From NCBI GenBank assembly GCA_964351885.1, contig CAYGPP010000054.1:1-22066 (forward strand): a stretch of DNA of 22,066 bases, written 5' to 3'. The stretch comes from Marinoscillum sp964351885 (GTDB lineage: Bacteria; Bacteroidota; Bacteroidia; Cytophagales; Cyclobacteriaceae). The notes beneath the pieces were generated by a model, which saw only the letters and a list, made by a program, of their open reading frames with translations, had not been told where the DNA came from and searched no databases. Of this stretch, positions 7,607-16,600 are shown piece after piece. Position 1 is the first letter of the stretch. The number at the start of each line of letters is the position of its first letter. Position numbers and translations under genes: made by a program.

Positions 7607-7922
7607 ATTCCATTAAGCCAAACCTAAATTTGCTTACTAAAACGTTATAATCTATTGATGGTTAATCGTAGATAACATTCAGATAATATAAAAATATAAA
7701 TACTCAAAGGAATACTAAGTCTTCTTTCTGGCTTCTTGTAAAAGAAATGAAGGATACGTCAGCTGTTCACTCAATCAGTGTTGGCTTCCATGTTGTCCAA
7801 TAATGAAAAGCAAACTATTCGCCATTCAAGTATAGTTCGGCTCCCGAAGCGATTACCTTCGCGCGCTTCAAGGAATCTCATAACTGACGAGAGGAGCTAA
7901 CGCCATTTTACAATTACCACGA
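7607..7922. other. 316-nt intergenic region upstream of nrnA
   Basis: No supported gene. A -7-like TAAATTTG occurs at 7625-7632 without a matching -33 box. On the minus strand a short open stretch near 7813-7870 could encode about 20 residues ending AELYLNGE, closed by stops on both sides. This is too little to call a gene relic. The nrnA promoter should lie here but was not recognised. Confidence 0.5.
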
Positions 7923-8927
7923 ATGAATACATACCAACACATCGTAAATGAAATATTAGGTGCTTCGCATATCGTGATCACAGCGCACAAGTCGGCTGAT
8001 GGAGATTCTGTTGGGAGTAGTCTCGGCTTATTGCATTTCATAGAAAAAATCGGAAGGAAAGCGGTCATTTGTCACCCTGATGGGTCTCCCGAGTTTCTGG
8101 AGTTTCTTGGCACCTCTCCTATCGTAGTGATGAGTGACGAGCCTGATCGTGTTACTTCCGCTTTCTCTCAGGCGGATTTGATCTTCTGCTTAGATTATAA
8201 TGGAACAGATCGTGTAGGGCCTGCAATGCAAGAGTTACTGGAAGCTTCTACATGTAAGAAGATCATGATTGATCATCACTTGGATCCAGAAGTGTTTACA
8301 GACCTCACCGTGTCAGACACATCGGCATCCTCTACTGCGGAGTTGATTGTGGCGCTTATCGACCAGTCCGGACACATCGACATGCTGGACGAAAAAATAG
8401 GCACTCCCTTGTACCTAGGCATACTTACTGATACCGGTAGTTTTCGGTTTTCCTCTGTGGCTCCTAGTACGCACATAGCGCTTGCCAAACTGTTGGCTGC
8501 AGGAGTGCAACATCACCTGATCCATGAAACATTAAGTGATAACAACACGGAAAGCCGTCTGAGATTACAAGGTTTTGCCATGAGCGAAAAGCTCGAAATC
8601 ATGCACGAGCATCATGTGGCGATTATTCCTATGTCTAAAGAAGAACTTGAAAAGTATAACTATCAAAAAGGTGATACGGATGGTCTTGCCAACCTTGCAT
8701 TATCTATCAAAGGAATGAAAGCGGCCATTGTCTATACAGAGCGTGATGGAATCATGAAGATATCTTTCCGATCAAAAGGAAATGACAACCCTGTCAATCT
8801 CTTGGCCACTGAGCATTTTGATGGCGGTGGACACGCCAATGCTGCTGGAGGCATGAGTGAACTATCTGTAGATGAGACATTAAAAAAAATAAAGGGACTC
8901 ATTCCGCAGTATTTTACTATTGTTTGA
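7923..8927 (+). CDS. nrnA: DHH-family bifunctional oligoribonuclease/PAP phosphatase (NrnA-like)
   Basis: 334-residue cytoplasmic phosphoesterase of the DHH/DHHA1 family. NrnA-type enzymes degrade very short RNAs to mononucleotides and can dephosphorylate 3'-phosphoadenosine-5'-phosphate, using two metal ions, often Mn. The metal-binding motifs are all present: H22-K-S-A-D26-G-D28 (motif I), D91 in LDYNGTDRVG (motif II), D117-H118-H119 (motif III) and D170 in ILTDTGSFRFSS (motif IV). The C-terminal DHHA1 substrate-binding domain carries the glycine motif GGGHANAAGG at 301-310. Length and motif spacing are standard, so the protein appears intact. The cyclic-dinucleotide phosphodiesterase GdpP shares this core but has extra N-terminal PAS/GGDEF and membrane parts that are absent here. 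The start ATG at 7923 is close to motif I, as in the family. Confidence 0.95.
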   Translation: MNTYQHIVNEILGASHIVITAHKSADGDSVGSSLGLLHFIEKIGRKAVICHPDGSPEFLEFLGTSPIVVMSDEPDRVTSAFSQADLIFCLDYNGTDRVGPAMQELLEASTCKKIMIDHHLDPEVFTDLTVSDTSASSTAELIVALIDQSGHIDMLDEKIGTPLYLGILTDTGSFRFSSVAPSTHIALAKLLAAGVQHHLIHETLSDNNTESRLRLQGFAMSEKLEIMHEHHVAIIPMSKEELEKYNYQKGDTDGLANLALSIKGMKAAIVYTERDGIMKISFRSKGNDNPVNLLATEHFDGGGHANAAGGMSELSVDETLKKIKGLIPQYFTIV

Positions 8928-9016
8928 AGAGGCCTTCATACTAGAAGGTAAACCTAATATTACGTAGCAAGAAAGCCTAATCAAGTGAATGGGTAATGAG
9001 TAGCGATTCAAATCTC

Positions 9017-9060
9017 CTCTGGGTACAATAACCCAAGAGTATACTCAATTCAAATTGAGT
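9017..9060. promoter_or_regulatory. Tandem inverted repeats, candidate operator
   Basis: CTCTGGGT (9017-9024) and ACCCaAGAG (9031-9039) form an 8-bp hairpin with one bulge. Just after it lies the perfect inverted repeat ACTCAATT-CA-AATTGAGT (9043-9060). Its right end is 2 nt before the -33 box of the next promoter, a common operator position. No U-tract follows, so a terminator for nrnA is less likely. Confidence 0.5.
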
Positions 9061-9062
9061 GG

Positions 9063-9093
9063 TTTGGTAGCCAATCAAAATCTCCTAGATTTA
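9063..9093 (+). promoter_or_regulatory. Bacteroidota-type promoter of SDR/DUF2867 gene
   Basis: TTTG (9063-9066), exactly 19 nt, then TAGATTTA (9086-9093). This matches the Bacteroidota primary-sigma consensus TTTG-N19-TAnnTTTG except for the last base. The predicted leader before the ATG at 9132 is about 30 nt. It is the best promoter match seen in the window. Confidence 0.6.
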
Positions 9094-9131
9094 CATGTCC
9101 AGCATCATCTGTAGACAATATGGTCGATTAA

Positions 9132-10559
9132 ATGAAAATACTACTTACAGGGTCAACAGGGTATATTGGTAAGCGGCTACTCCCCGTTCTAATTGAATTA
9201 GGGCATGAAGTAGTTTGCTGTGTGAGAGATATCAAAAGATTCAATCCACCGGATTCACTAAGAGAAAGTATTACCGTACTCAAACTCGATTTGCTAGATC
9301 AAACCTCACTAGAAAGTATTCCAGAAGATATTGATGGTGCATTTTATCTGGTACACTCCATGTCTTCATCTGATGACTATCAATCTTTGGAAGAAACCTC
9401 CGCTATTAATTTCAGAAACGCACTTAAGCGAACTAAAGTAAAACACGTTGTTTATTTAAGCGGAATTGTTAATGAAAAAGAACTCTCGAAGCATTTGACC
9501 TCTAGGAAAAATGTGGAGACAGAACTTAGCAAAGGAGCTTATAATTTTACGGCATTGAGGGCAGGCATTATTATCGGATCTGGTAGCGCTTCCTTTGAAA
9601 TCATAAGGGATTTAGTTGAAAAACTACCCGTTATGATAACTCCAAAATGGCTGCACACCAAATGTCAACCTATCGGAATCTCAGATGTCATTGCATTTCT
9701 TTCCAAGTCACTATTCAACCCAAAAACCTTTAATCAAAATTTTGATATTGGTGGGCCAGATGTTTTGTCATACAAAAACATGCTCTTGGATTTCGGGCAA
9801 GTCAGGAATTTGAAACGTAAGATTTTCGTTGTTCCTGTAATGACTCCTAAGCTTTCCTCGTACTGGCTTTATTTTGTTACCTCTACATCTTACAAGCTTG
9901 CCACATCGCTTGTGCACAGTATGAAAATAGAGGTGATTTGTCGCAATAATGAGTTGAACACTATTCTTGGAATAACACCCTTAAGCTATAAAGAAGCTTT
10001 AAAACGGGCTTTCAGCAAAATTGAAAACAACGAAATTCTCTCTAGTTGGAAAGATGCTTATTCTAGTAGTGGATTAAACTATAACATCTCTGAGTTTATC
10101 GAAGTGCCTTCGTTTGGGTGCTTTAAGGATCACAGCTCCATGACCATTGAAAACCGTGAAGCTTGCATTGAGAAAATCTGGAGTATCGGTGGAAGCACTG
10201 GTTGGTACTATGGCAACTGGTTATGGAAAATGAGAGGCTATATGGATAAACTATTTGGGGGCGTTGGACTTAGAAGAGGTCGGACTAATCCATCTACCAT
10301 AAACGTCGGAGATTCAATAGACTTTTGGCGCGTATTGTATGCCAACAAAGAGGAAGGACGTTTACTCCTATTTGCTGAAATGAAACTGCCTGGAGAGGCT
10401 TGGTTAGAGTTCAAAATTGTTCACGATCAATTACAGCAAACTGCTACTTTCCGACCTTTGGGATTGGCAGGGAGGCTATATTGGTATGCCGTACTTCCAT
10501 TTCATGGGTTTATCTTTAAGGGGATGCTCAAACAAATAACGAAACATAACACGAACTAA
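9132..10559 (+). CDS. NAD(P)-binding SDR-type protein with C-terminal DUF2867
   Basis: 475 residues. An atypical short-chain dehydrogenase Rossmann domain (about 1-300) starts MKILLTGSTGYIGKRL with the nucleotide motif G7-x-x-G10-x-x-G13, followed by CVRD and DLLD at the ends of the next strands. The usual Tyr-x-x-x-Lys catalytic pair is not evident (VVYLSGIVNEKE instead), so it may be a binding or isomerase-like protein rather than a classical dehydrogenase. The C-terminal DUF2867 domain (about 325-470) has the conserved STGWYYGNWLWKMRG and a glycine-arginine loop GGVGLRRGR. Two-domain proteins of this length are known in many bacteria, but the substrate is not. It has its own promoter and a palindrome, so it is probably regulated separately from nrnA. 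Confidence 0.88.
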   Translation: MKILLTGSTGYIGKRLLPVLIELGHEVVCCVRDIKRFNPPDSLRESITVLKLDLLDQTSLESIPEDIDGAFYLVHSMSSSDDYQSLEETSAINFRNALKRTKVKHVVYLSGIVNEKELSKHLTSRKNVETELSKGAYNFTALRAGIIIGSGSASFEIIRDLVEKLPVMITPKWLHTKCQPIGISDVIAFLSKSLFNPKTFNQNFDIGGPDVLSYKNMLLDFGQVRNLKRKIFVVPVMTPKLSSYWLYFVTSTSYKLATSLVHSMKIEVICRNNELNTILGITPLSYKEALKRAFSKIENNEILSSWKDAYSSSGLNYNISEFIEVPSFGCFKDHSSMTIENREACIEKIWSIGGSTGWYYGNWLWKMRGYMDKLFGGVGLRRGRTNPSTINVGDSIDFWRVLYANKEEGRLLLFAEMKLPGEAWLEFKIVHDQLQQTATFRPLGLAGRLYWYAVLPFHGFIFKGMLKQITKHNTN

Positions 10560-10786
10560 ACAACATTAAAACGGCATTATATAAAGGTAACTATGCTCTT
10601 CATTAAAACTCGTAGAAATTTGAAGACTCTTTCTGGTGTTCGTTTTAGCATGTGTCTTGGAATAAAGAAAGCGATGAATGAAGCTAGCAGATTCGTTTAA
10701 GCCAGGAGGCTAATAGACTTATTGTATGACAATTTCATTTTGAGGCTCTCATTGAAAAAGGATATAATACCCTAATCATTATTACC

Positions 10787-10794
10787 TAATTTTG
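10787..10794 (+). promoter_or_regulatory. Possible -7 promoter element of serine hydrolase 2
   Basis: TAATTTTG matches TAnnTTTG exactly, 59 nt before the ATG at 10854. No TTTG or TTG lies at the proper -33 spacing, so this is tentative. The rest of the 294-nt gap (10560-10853) shows no gene. Confidence 0.3.
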
Positions 10795-10853
10795 GTGGCA
10801 TGAAAGTAATTTCATCATCTAATTAATTATTAATCACACTACAATCGCACCAA

Positions 10854-12281
10854 ATGAAGTTATCCAATATTGCACGGTGCATCTTTCTTATAGGAATCAT
10901 TGCCCTTATTGCTAGTTGTGATAAAGATGACGCTATCAACCCTCCTATTTCTGGGCAAGTAACTAACGCATTTACCGGTGACCCTCTGGCGAACGCTAAA
11001 GTCTCCATATTAGATAATGGGCCCTCTACGAGCACAGATGAAAACGGAAACTTTGAATTCACATCAAATGACCTTGCTTCGATCGAAATTGAAGAAATAG
11101 AGGTAAATGGTTTTTCGGGTGTGGCTGTTTCAGTAGCACACGAAGATTATAGACCTATTGAAGCAAACATCAATTATGGACAAAAGTCTATCCTAAAGTT
11201 GGCTGAAACAATATTACCTATTTATATATACAGTCAACCGGTACAGCTCAATGATGGAATCAATGTCGCTACCATTACCGATGTAAATATGGATTTGCAA
11301 ACGATTCAAAATGGAATGGAAAAGCTTTTCCGAGATGGCTACAAGGAGATCCATAGTGTTTTGATCTATAAAGACGATAAGCTAGTACTGGAAAAGTATC
11401 TTTTTGGAAATAACGATACCATTCAATTTGAAAATGGTGTGGTGGTAGATCCTAGTCCTGAGCCTATTCAGTGGTCTCGGACAGAAAAGCACTATGTGGC
11501 ATCCGTTAATAAAGCGCTCACCTCTACCCTCATGGGGATAGCTTTAGATCAAAACTCCATATCTGTTGATGATAAAATTGCTGACTATTTACCTGGCTAT
11601 TCCAAGTATTTTGAGGATCCTAAAAAGGCCGAAATCAGTTTTGAAGATTGCTTGACCATGACTTCTGGTTTACGATGGGATGAATGGGGAGCCGATGATT
11701 TGTCACTTTTGTGGAAATCGGAAGATTTCGCAGATTTTGTGTTAACCAGACCAGGACTAGGCCCAGGGTTTGAGTGGAGATACAATAGCGCTTTACCTAA
11801 TCTCCTGATTAAGAGCATGGATAATATGTCTGGCGGAAATGTTCGAGGGTGGGCTCATGACAATTTCTACGCTAAACTCGGAATTAAAGATTACAAATGG
11901 CAATCTCAACCTGACGGTTACCCTGAAGGAGCGGCTCGAATGTATATGCGCTCAAGAGATCTTTTGAAAATAGGTATTACTTATCTGAATAATGGAAAGT
12001 GGAATGGCGAACAGGTCATTCCTGAGAGCTGGGTGAAAGAATGTTTTGAGGTGAAAGAAAGCACTTCATCTGGCGACTATAGCTACCACTTTTGGCTAAG
12101 GACTTTGGGCGGAGTGAACTACTTATCAGCCGATGGTGATGGAGGAAACTTCATTAATATTTTCCCGGAGCAGAAAATGGTTATTGTGATCACTCAGGGA
12201 AATTACTTGAAATGGCCATTTTATGTAAATCAAGTCGATGATCTGATGGGCAAGTATATTTTACCAGCTATTCAAGAATGA
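10854..12281 (+). CDS. Surface lipoprotein serine hydrolase with carboxypeptidase-regulatory-like domain
   Basis: 475 residues. The signal sequence ends at lipobox LIASC with Cys22, followed by D-K-D-D. That fits the Bacteroidota lipoprotein export signal C-x-K-(D/E)2, so exposure on the cell surface is likely. Residues about 32-115 form a carboxypeptidase-regulatory-like beta domain (ISGQVTNAFTGDPLANAKV, then TDENGNFEF). The rest is a class C beta-lactamase-type hydrolase: S217-V-N-K220 is the SxxK motif, Y310-N-S312 stands at the YxN position, and the late motif is the glycine-rich SADGDGGNFINIFPE near 425-439 rather than KTG. This variant set is common in esterase-like 6-aminohexanoate-dimer-hydrolase relatives. 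Substrate unknown. It is unlike serine hydrolase 1 in anchoring and motifs, so the two are not recent duplicates. It converges on the minus-strand T9SS operon. Confidence 0.9.
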   Translation: MKLSNIARCIFLIGIIALIASCDKDDAINPPISGQVTNAFTGDPLANAKVSILDNGPSTSTDENGNFEFTSNDLASIEIEEIEVNGFSGVAVSVAHEDYRPIEANINYGQKSILKLAETILPIYIYSQPVQLNDGINVATITDVNMDLQTIQNGMEKLFRDGYKEIHSVLIYKDDKLVLEKYLFGNNDTIQFENGVVVDPSPEPIQWSRTEKHYVASVNKALTSTLMGIALDQNSISVDDKIADYLPGYSKYFEDPKKAEISFEDCLTMTSGLRWDEWGADDLSLLWKSEDFADFVLTRPGLGPGFEWRYNSALPNLLIKSMDNMSGGNVRGWAHDNFYAKLGIKDYKWQSQPDGYPEGAARMYMRSRDLLKIGITYLNNGKWNGEQVIPESWVKECFEVKESTSSGDYSYHFWLRTLGGVNYLSADGDGGNFINIFPEQKMVIVITQGNYLKWPFYVNQVDDLMGKYILPAIQE

Positions 12282-12374
12282 CTAATCGAAAGTTCTGATC
12301 GGTTATTGATGATTTCATAAAAACGCAATAGGTAAAACACATTACGCATTCTACAATCTCTTCAAATAACAAAC

Positions 12375-12404
12375 AAAGCCCATTCCCTTACAGGAACAGG
12401 CTTT
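12375..12404. terminator. Terminator-like hairpin between converging units
   Basis: AAAGCC-ca-TTCC (12375-12386) pairs with GGAA-ca-GGCTTT (12393-12404), with one CA/CA internal loop. The minus strand continues GTTTGTTATTT, a fair U-rich tail. The plus strand has a weaker tail. It could end the plus-strand hydrolase transcript and any minus-strand read-through. Confidence 0.6.
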
Positions 12405-12426
12405 CGTTCATCTATAACTGGTTAGG

Positions 12427-12585
12427 CTATTTCTTAATAAATTTCCGTGTAAGCATTTCTCCTTCGTAACGAATACGCAAGAAATAAGTACCCGGCTTTA
12501 AATGAGATACATCCATTTGTCTTGAATTGGAAGTGAACATTTTAGCTCCTGTAAAGCCAAAGCCACAACTATTGGTGTAGCCTTT
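12427..12585 (-). pseudogene. Relic of a T9SS type A sorting domain (C-terminus only)
   Basis: Reading the minus strand to the TAG at 12429-12427, the last 37 codons from an ATG at 12540 contain MDVSHLKPGTYFLRI and end LTRKFIKK. This is the classic final part of a Por-secretion C-terminal sorting domain. The frame stays open back to 12585, with TGAKMFTSNSRQ still domain-like, and then meets two TAG stops (12586-12591). No signal peptide or cargo remains, so it cannot be a working secreted protein. It is most simply the 3' end of a T9SS gene whose front was deleted. It lies just beyond the terminator of the intact T9SS operon and has its own hairpin after it. Confidence 0.75.
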
Positions 12586-12642
12586 CTACTATTCCTCTCT
12601 TTGACCTTTACTCTTAACGGAAATAAATCCGTGATTTCAAAT

Positions 12643-12670
12643 AAATGCCCCACCTAAAGGCAGGGCATTT
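12643..12670 (-). terminator. Terminator of the T9SS operon
   Basis: AAATGCCC (12643-12650) and GGGCATTT (12663-12670) form an 8-bp stem with further inner CC/GG pairing. On the minus strand it is followed by ATTTG, a modest U-rich tail. It lies 31 nt after the stop of the small T9SS protein. Confidence 0.65.
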
Positions 12671-12701
12671 GAAGCGATGAATTTTTCTTCCTGTTTAAAA
12701 T

Positions 12702-13622
12702 TTAGTTTTTGACAAACTTCAAAGAAATCGTTTGATTAAATAGTTGGAATTCCATTAAATAAATCCCATTCTTGAGATCATCTACATACAAAGTGTTATT
12801 TTCTAAATAGACATTTTTCTTAATTATACGGCCAGATAGATCCCGAATGGTAATAAACTCGATGTTAAAATTATCGTCCTCATCCTCTGACTTGATTTTA
12901 ACTTTGTGTTTAGCAGGGATTGGATACGCTCGCATTTTTTTCTTAGCCTCTATCACCTTAACCACATACTTGTTAGTGGTTTGTCCATCTTCAGCAATGA
13001 TTGCATAAGTCACTGGTTCAGTGAAATCATTGTGGGTGCTTCCAGATTTTTGCTCAATATCGTCAACCCACACTGTAGCTCTTTCGGACACTTCAAATTT
13101 TGCAGCAAGCCAGCTGATGTCCGTTTTATTTCTTACAGGTACCTGAATCGTATCTCCCCAGACTAAATCACCATGCACTTCCTTAAAATCAAATTCGTTT
13201 AATTCTGCTTCTGGATTAAGTGACAATTCAGACCATATCAGTGGATCTCTCAGGTTGCCAATCAGTCCATTTATCTGAAAAACCACAGTTTTATAAGAAC
13301 CGTAAACCTGATCCTGATCTGCATCATATAGGGTAAAATTGATCGTTTCGCCTCCTTGATTGCCATAAATAATCAAATAGGCCAAAAATTCATCAGTAAG
13401 CGGCTCATACTGAAGTTGAGTTACGCCTCTCACTTTTCCATTCACTATTGCAGCAATTCTATCAGATGCATCCACAGAAAATTCCCGGTTGAATTTCACC
13501 CGTCCTACCACTGACATAGAGTTATTGAATTCTGAAGGATTAACGGACCAATCTGGTTCGTTTTGCTGGGTCCACGCCTGGGTGGACAAAAGTAATGACA
13601 CAGCTATTATCAGTTTTCTCAT
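12702..13622 (-). CDS. T9SS-secreted protein with giant-like N-terminal module
   Basis: 306 residues. A signal peptide (about 1-19, ending AWTQ) leads to the periplasm. Residues about 25-130 form a module starting W-S-V-N-P-S-E-F and containing DRIAAIVNGKVRGV and FTLYDADQDQVYG; it resembles two modules near the end of the giant neighbour. Residues about 143-225 look like an Ig-type surface domain closing TEPVTYAIIAEDGQTTNKYV. The last ~75 residues (from RAYPIPAKHKVKI, through IRDLSGRII, to LKFVKN) are a T9SS type A sorting domain, which sends the protein across the outer membrane and is normally removed or used for anchoring. Its ATG follows the giant's TAA by one base (TAAGATG), so translational coupling is likely and the two proteins are probably made together. 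Molecular role unknown. Confidence 0.9.
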   Translation of the reverse strand: MRKLIIAVSLLLSTQAWTQQNEPDWSVNPSEFNNSMSVVGRVKFNREFSVDASDRIAAIVNGKVRGVTQLQYEPLTDEFLAYLIIYGNQGGETINFTLYDADQDQVYGSYKTVVFQINGLIGNLRDPLIWSELSLNPEAELNEFDFKEVHGDLVWGDTIQVPVRNKTDISWLAAKFEVSERATVWVDDIEQKSGSTHNDFTEPVTYAIIAEDGQTTNKYVVKVIEAKKKMRAYPIPAKHKVKIKSEDEDDNFNIEFITIRDLSGRIIKKNVYLENNTLYVDDLKNGIYLMEFQLFNQTISLKFVKN

Positions 13623-13623
13623 C

Positions 13624-16600
13624 TTACTTTTTGATTAAGTTTAGTGACTTAACTGATCCTTCCGAATAAACACTCAACACATATATACCTGTAGCCAACA
13701 ATCCCTCTTCATCAACAAATTTGATTGACCAGCCTCTTCCAGATTTTTTCGCTTTAAGCTTACTCACCAGCCGTCCAGACATATCAGTCAATACTACCTT
13801 GGGAGGTAACTCTGAAGCTGATTCAATGTCTACGATGAATTCTTCTGAGAATGGATTCGGGAATACCAAGATTTTTTGATCATCTCCAACAATTTGAGTC
13901 AATCCATTCAGTTCAAATGGGTTGGTCATATCTCCCCGATGATTGTTGGCAGAGAAAGTGATGGTTTGATCTAAGCTGTATGCATCTCCAGACTTAGGAT
14001 CAAAAGCAATGAAATTCAATGACTCAAGCTCATCATTTCCGTGGATGGTCATAAAGTAAAGTTCCTCCTCTGATAAACTATTTTCAGGTTCGATAATTCC
14101 TCTTAACTCATCACCGGAATATGCTGCAAGCACCAAATTTTCAATGTGCACATCTGCAATATCAGCAAGAATGGTCATGGTGTAAGGATACTTGTTTCTA
14201 TCCATTGATTTGAAATCCGAGATTTCTTTCACTCTTGCCAATCTACCGGCCGATAACAAGGAGGTTTCAGGATATCTGAGGGTTCCACCAGAAGCTGAAT
14301 TGTACAGGTAACCTTTTCCTGGCTCCATGTAATTCAGACTACCAAGCCAACCGAGATTTTCATCATAGACAGCAAAAGCAAATTGACTTTTGATGAGGTC
14401 TCCGGTAGTTGGATTAAAGAACGCAAATGCTTCCTCTAAAGTCATATTAAATCTTGGTATGAATCCAATCCAATTCCAGCCACTATCTATTTGGATAGCC
14501 GTAGCAGGACTTGCCTGAGATCCAGTTATTGCTAACTCGCCATGTTCGCTGAGATTGAACAAGTACATTTTGCCATTATCCAATCCTCCGTTAGTACTCA
14601 AGGAACCTGCCCATCCGAATCCCTCTGTGAATACATCAAAAGAAGATACCCCTTTAATCTGATCACCCGTTGCAGCATCTACGTCTGCCATGAGTGTATT
14701 TATGTCATTGAGTACAGGTGAATTAATATTCACAGAAGCCCACGTCCAGCCTCGTTCGAAAGTGATATACTGCACACCAGTCTCTCCAGCTTCTATTAAC
14801 TGCGGGTTACTTGGCGTACCAATTACTTCATTGGAATTGAAAGTGACTACTGGGGTAACATCTCTATACTCAACACCTTTATCAGAATCCCAAACCCTCA
14901 GTTCCATGATTTCCCCTGATTGGGTATTGCTAAATATGTCAAGATAGACTTCATAGAGATCCAATTCCTCTATGTATTTAAGGTTAGCATCGCCACGAAT
15001 TTCATCCCCAACAAATGCTGCTACACGGTCATTTCGATCTGAAGAGAGCACTCCCTCAATTTCCAGCTGTGCCACAAGGTTCATCGAATACTGGAAATCA
15101 TAAGGATTGGTATTCCATTCGGGCTCCGGAGAAAATACCTGTAGCTCAATGGTCAACTTTTCATCAAATCCGAAATCTGAAGTTAGAATAACATCCTCCG
15201 TGTAGTTTCCCGTATTCAAACCCTCGTTCACCTCCAACTTAATTTTTTTGGTAGAGGCAGGAGCCAATACACCTGAGGAAGGTGTGGCTTTTAGCCATAA
15301 TGGAAGATTGGAAATCTCAAAATTGCTTTCGGTACCTCCATGATTGATTACATCTATCGTGAAGCTGTGTTCATCGTATAATTGCTTTTTCGCTATTATC
15401 AGATCAGTATCCCATTTAATTTGGTTGCGATCTACGAAGGCAGTCCAACTTACAGGAGATGCTAATCGATTTTCATACAAATCTTCCACATTTTGTATTG
15501 TGATCTCTAATACCGTTTGTTCTATTAAAGAAGTGAAGCTACTAGAGGGAGTGATAATGATTTTATCTCCATTCACAGCCCAATCAAAATCAATCTTGTC
15601 AACAGGTCTGGCATCTTTAATGTTTGGAGTAAAATCTGAATAATTTGCTCCGCTTACAGATGTAGCATCTCCAGCATTGTCCCCATATGGATTGATCCAC
15701 TGATCAGCTATGCTTGGATACATGATTTTCACTCCGGTAACGACTTGGTAATATTCGAAAGGGTAATAAGATACTAACCCTATTTCATCACCAATTAATC
15801 TGGAATTGCTATTGAGATTAACCTGAGAAAGTTTCTTGCCTAATTTCCAAATTCGAAACTCATCAATGCTTCCATCAAAATGCTGATCAAACACTTTTGT
15901 GTTTAAACTTTGAATGTATCCTCGGGCACCAATCGTCATACTGGCACCTGAAAGCCCTCCAAAATTACGAGCCGTAAGACTGTTTTTTTGCTCGCCATCA
16001 ATTGATAGATTCACATTGGCTTGTCTCAGTAGACTAAAGGCAAAATGATGCCAGTTGTCATCAAGATAGTCCTTATCTTCAATCATCAATGTTTCGCCAT
16101 TATTGATCAGAAACAATTGCCCTTCTGCATCGAAACCGATACTCAGACTATTAGTAGGATCGTTGTATACGTCTGAGCCGTCACCTTTTCCACTTGAAAA
16201 CATGACTGTATTGGTTTGTCCGGGCGTTCCCTTGAACCAAAACTCTATTGTATAATCCATCTCGTCTGTGATCACGATGGTGCTACCAGAATTGATTTCC
16301 AGATGGTCATCCACACCATCGAATGCATAGGCTTTTCCCTTAGGAGATACTTCCCAATCTGCAAAAAGAATTGCATGACGGAATCTGGCCAGATCAAAGG
16401 CGCGATCTCCAAGTGCTTCATCCATTGGCCAATAGCCAACTAGACCTACTTCCTTACCAGAAAGAATGGTACTCATCTTGGCATAGATATCTCCAAGTTG
16501 TCTGGCTTTCGTCCAAACCCTGAACTCATGGATATTTCCATTTAAGTGATCGGCATCAGTGATCATCGATTTACCAAGGAGAATGCTTCCCTGGCCTGTG

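Noticed and set aside
7813..7870. Short minus-strand open stretch ending AELYLNGE, possible gene relic upstream of nrnA
   Set aside because: Only about 20 codons between stops, no recognised family and no start signal; chance is likely.
8931..8953. CCTTC/GAAGG hairpin after nrnA as a terminator
   Set aside because: Only a 5-bp stem and no U-tract.
6527..12281. Antibiotic-resistance beta-lactamases (two genes with beta-lactamase-like fold)
   Set aside because: The motifs fit the broad serine hydrolase/DD-peptidase/esterase group, with no specific beta-lactamase features or mobile context.
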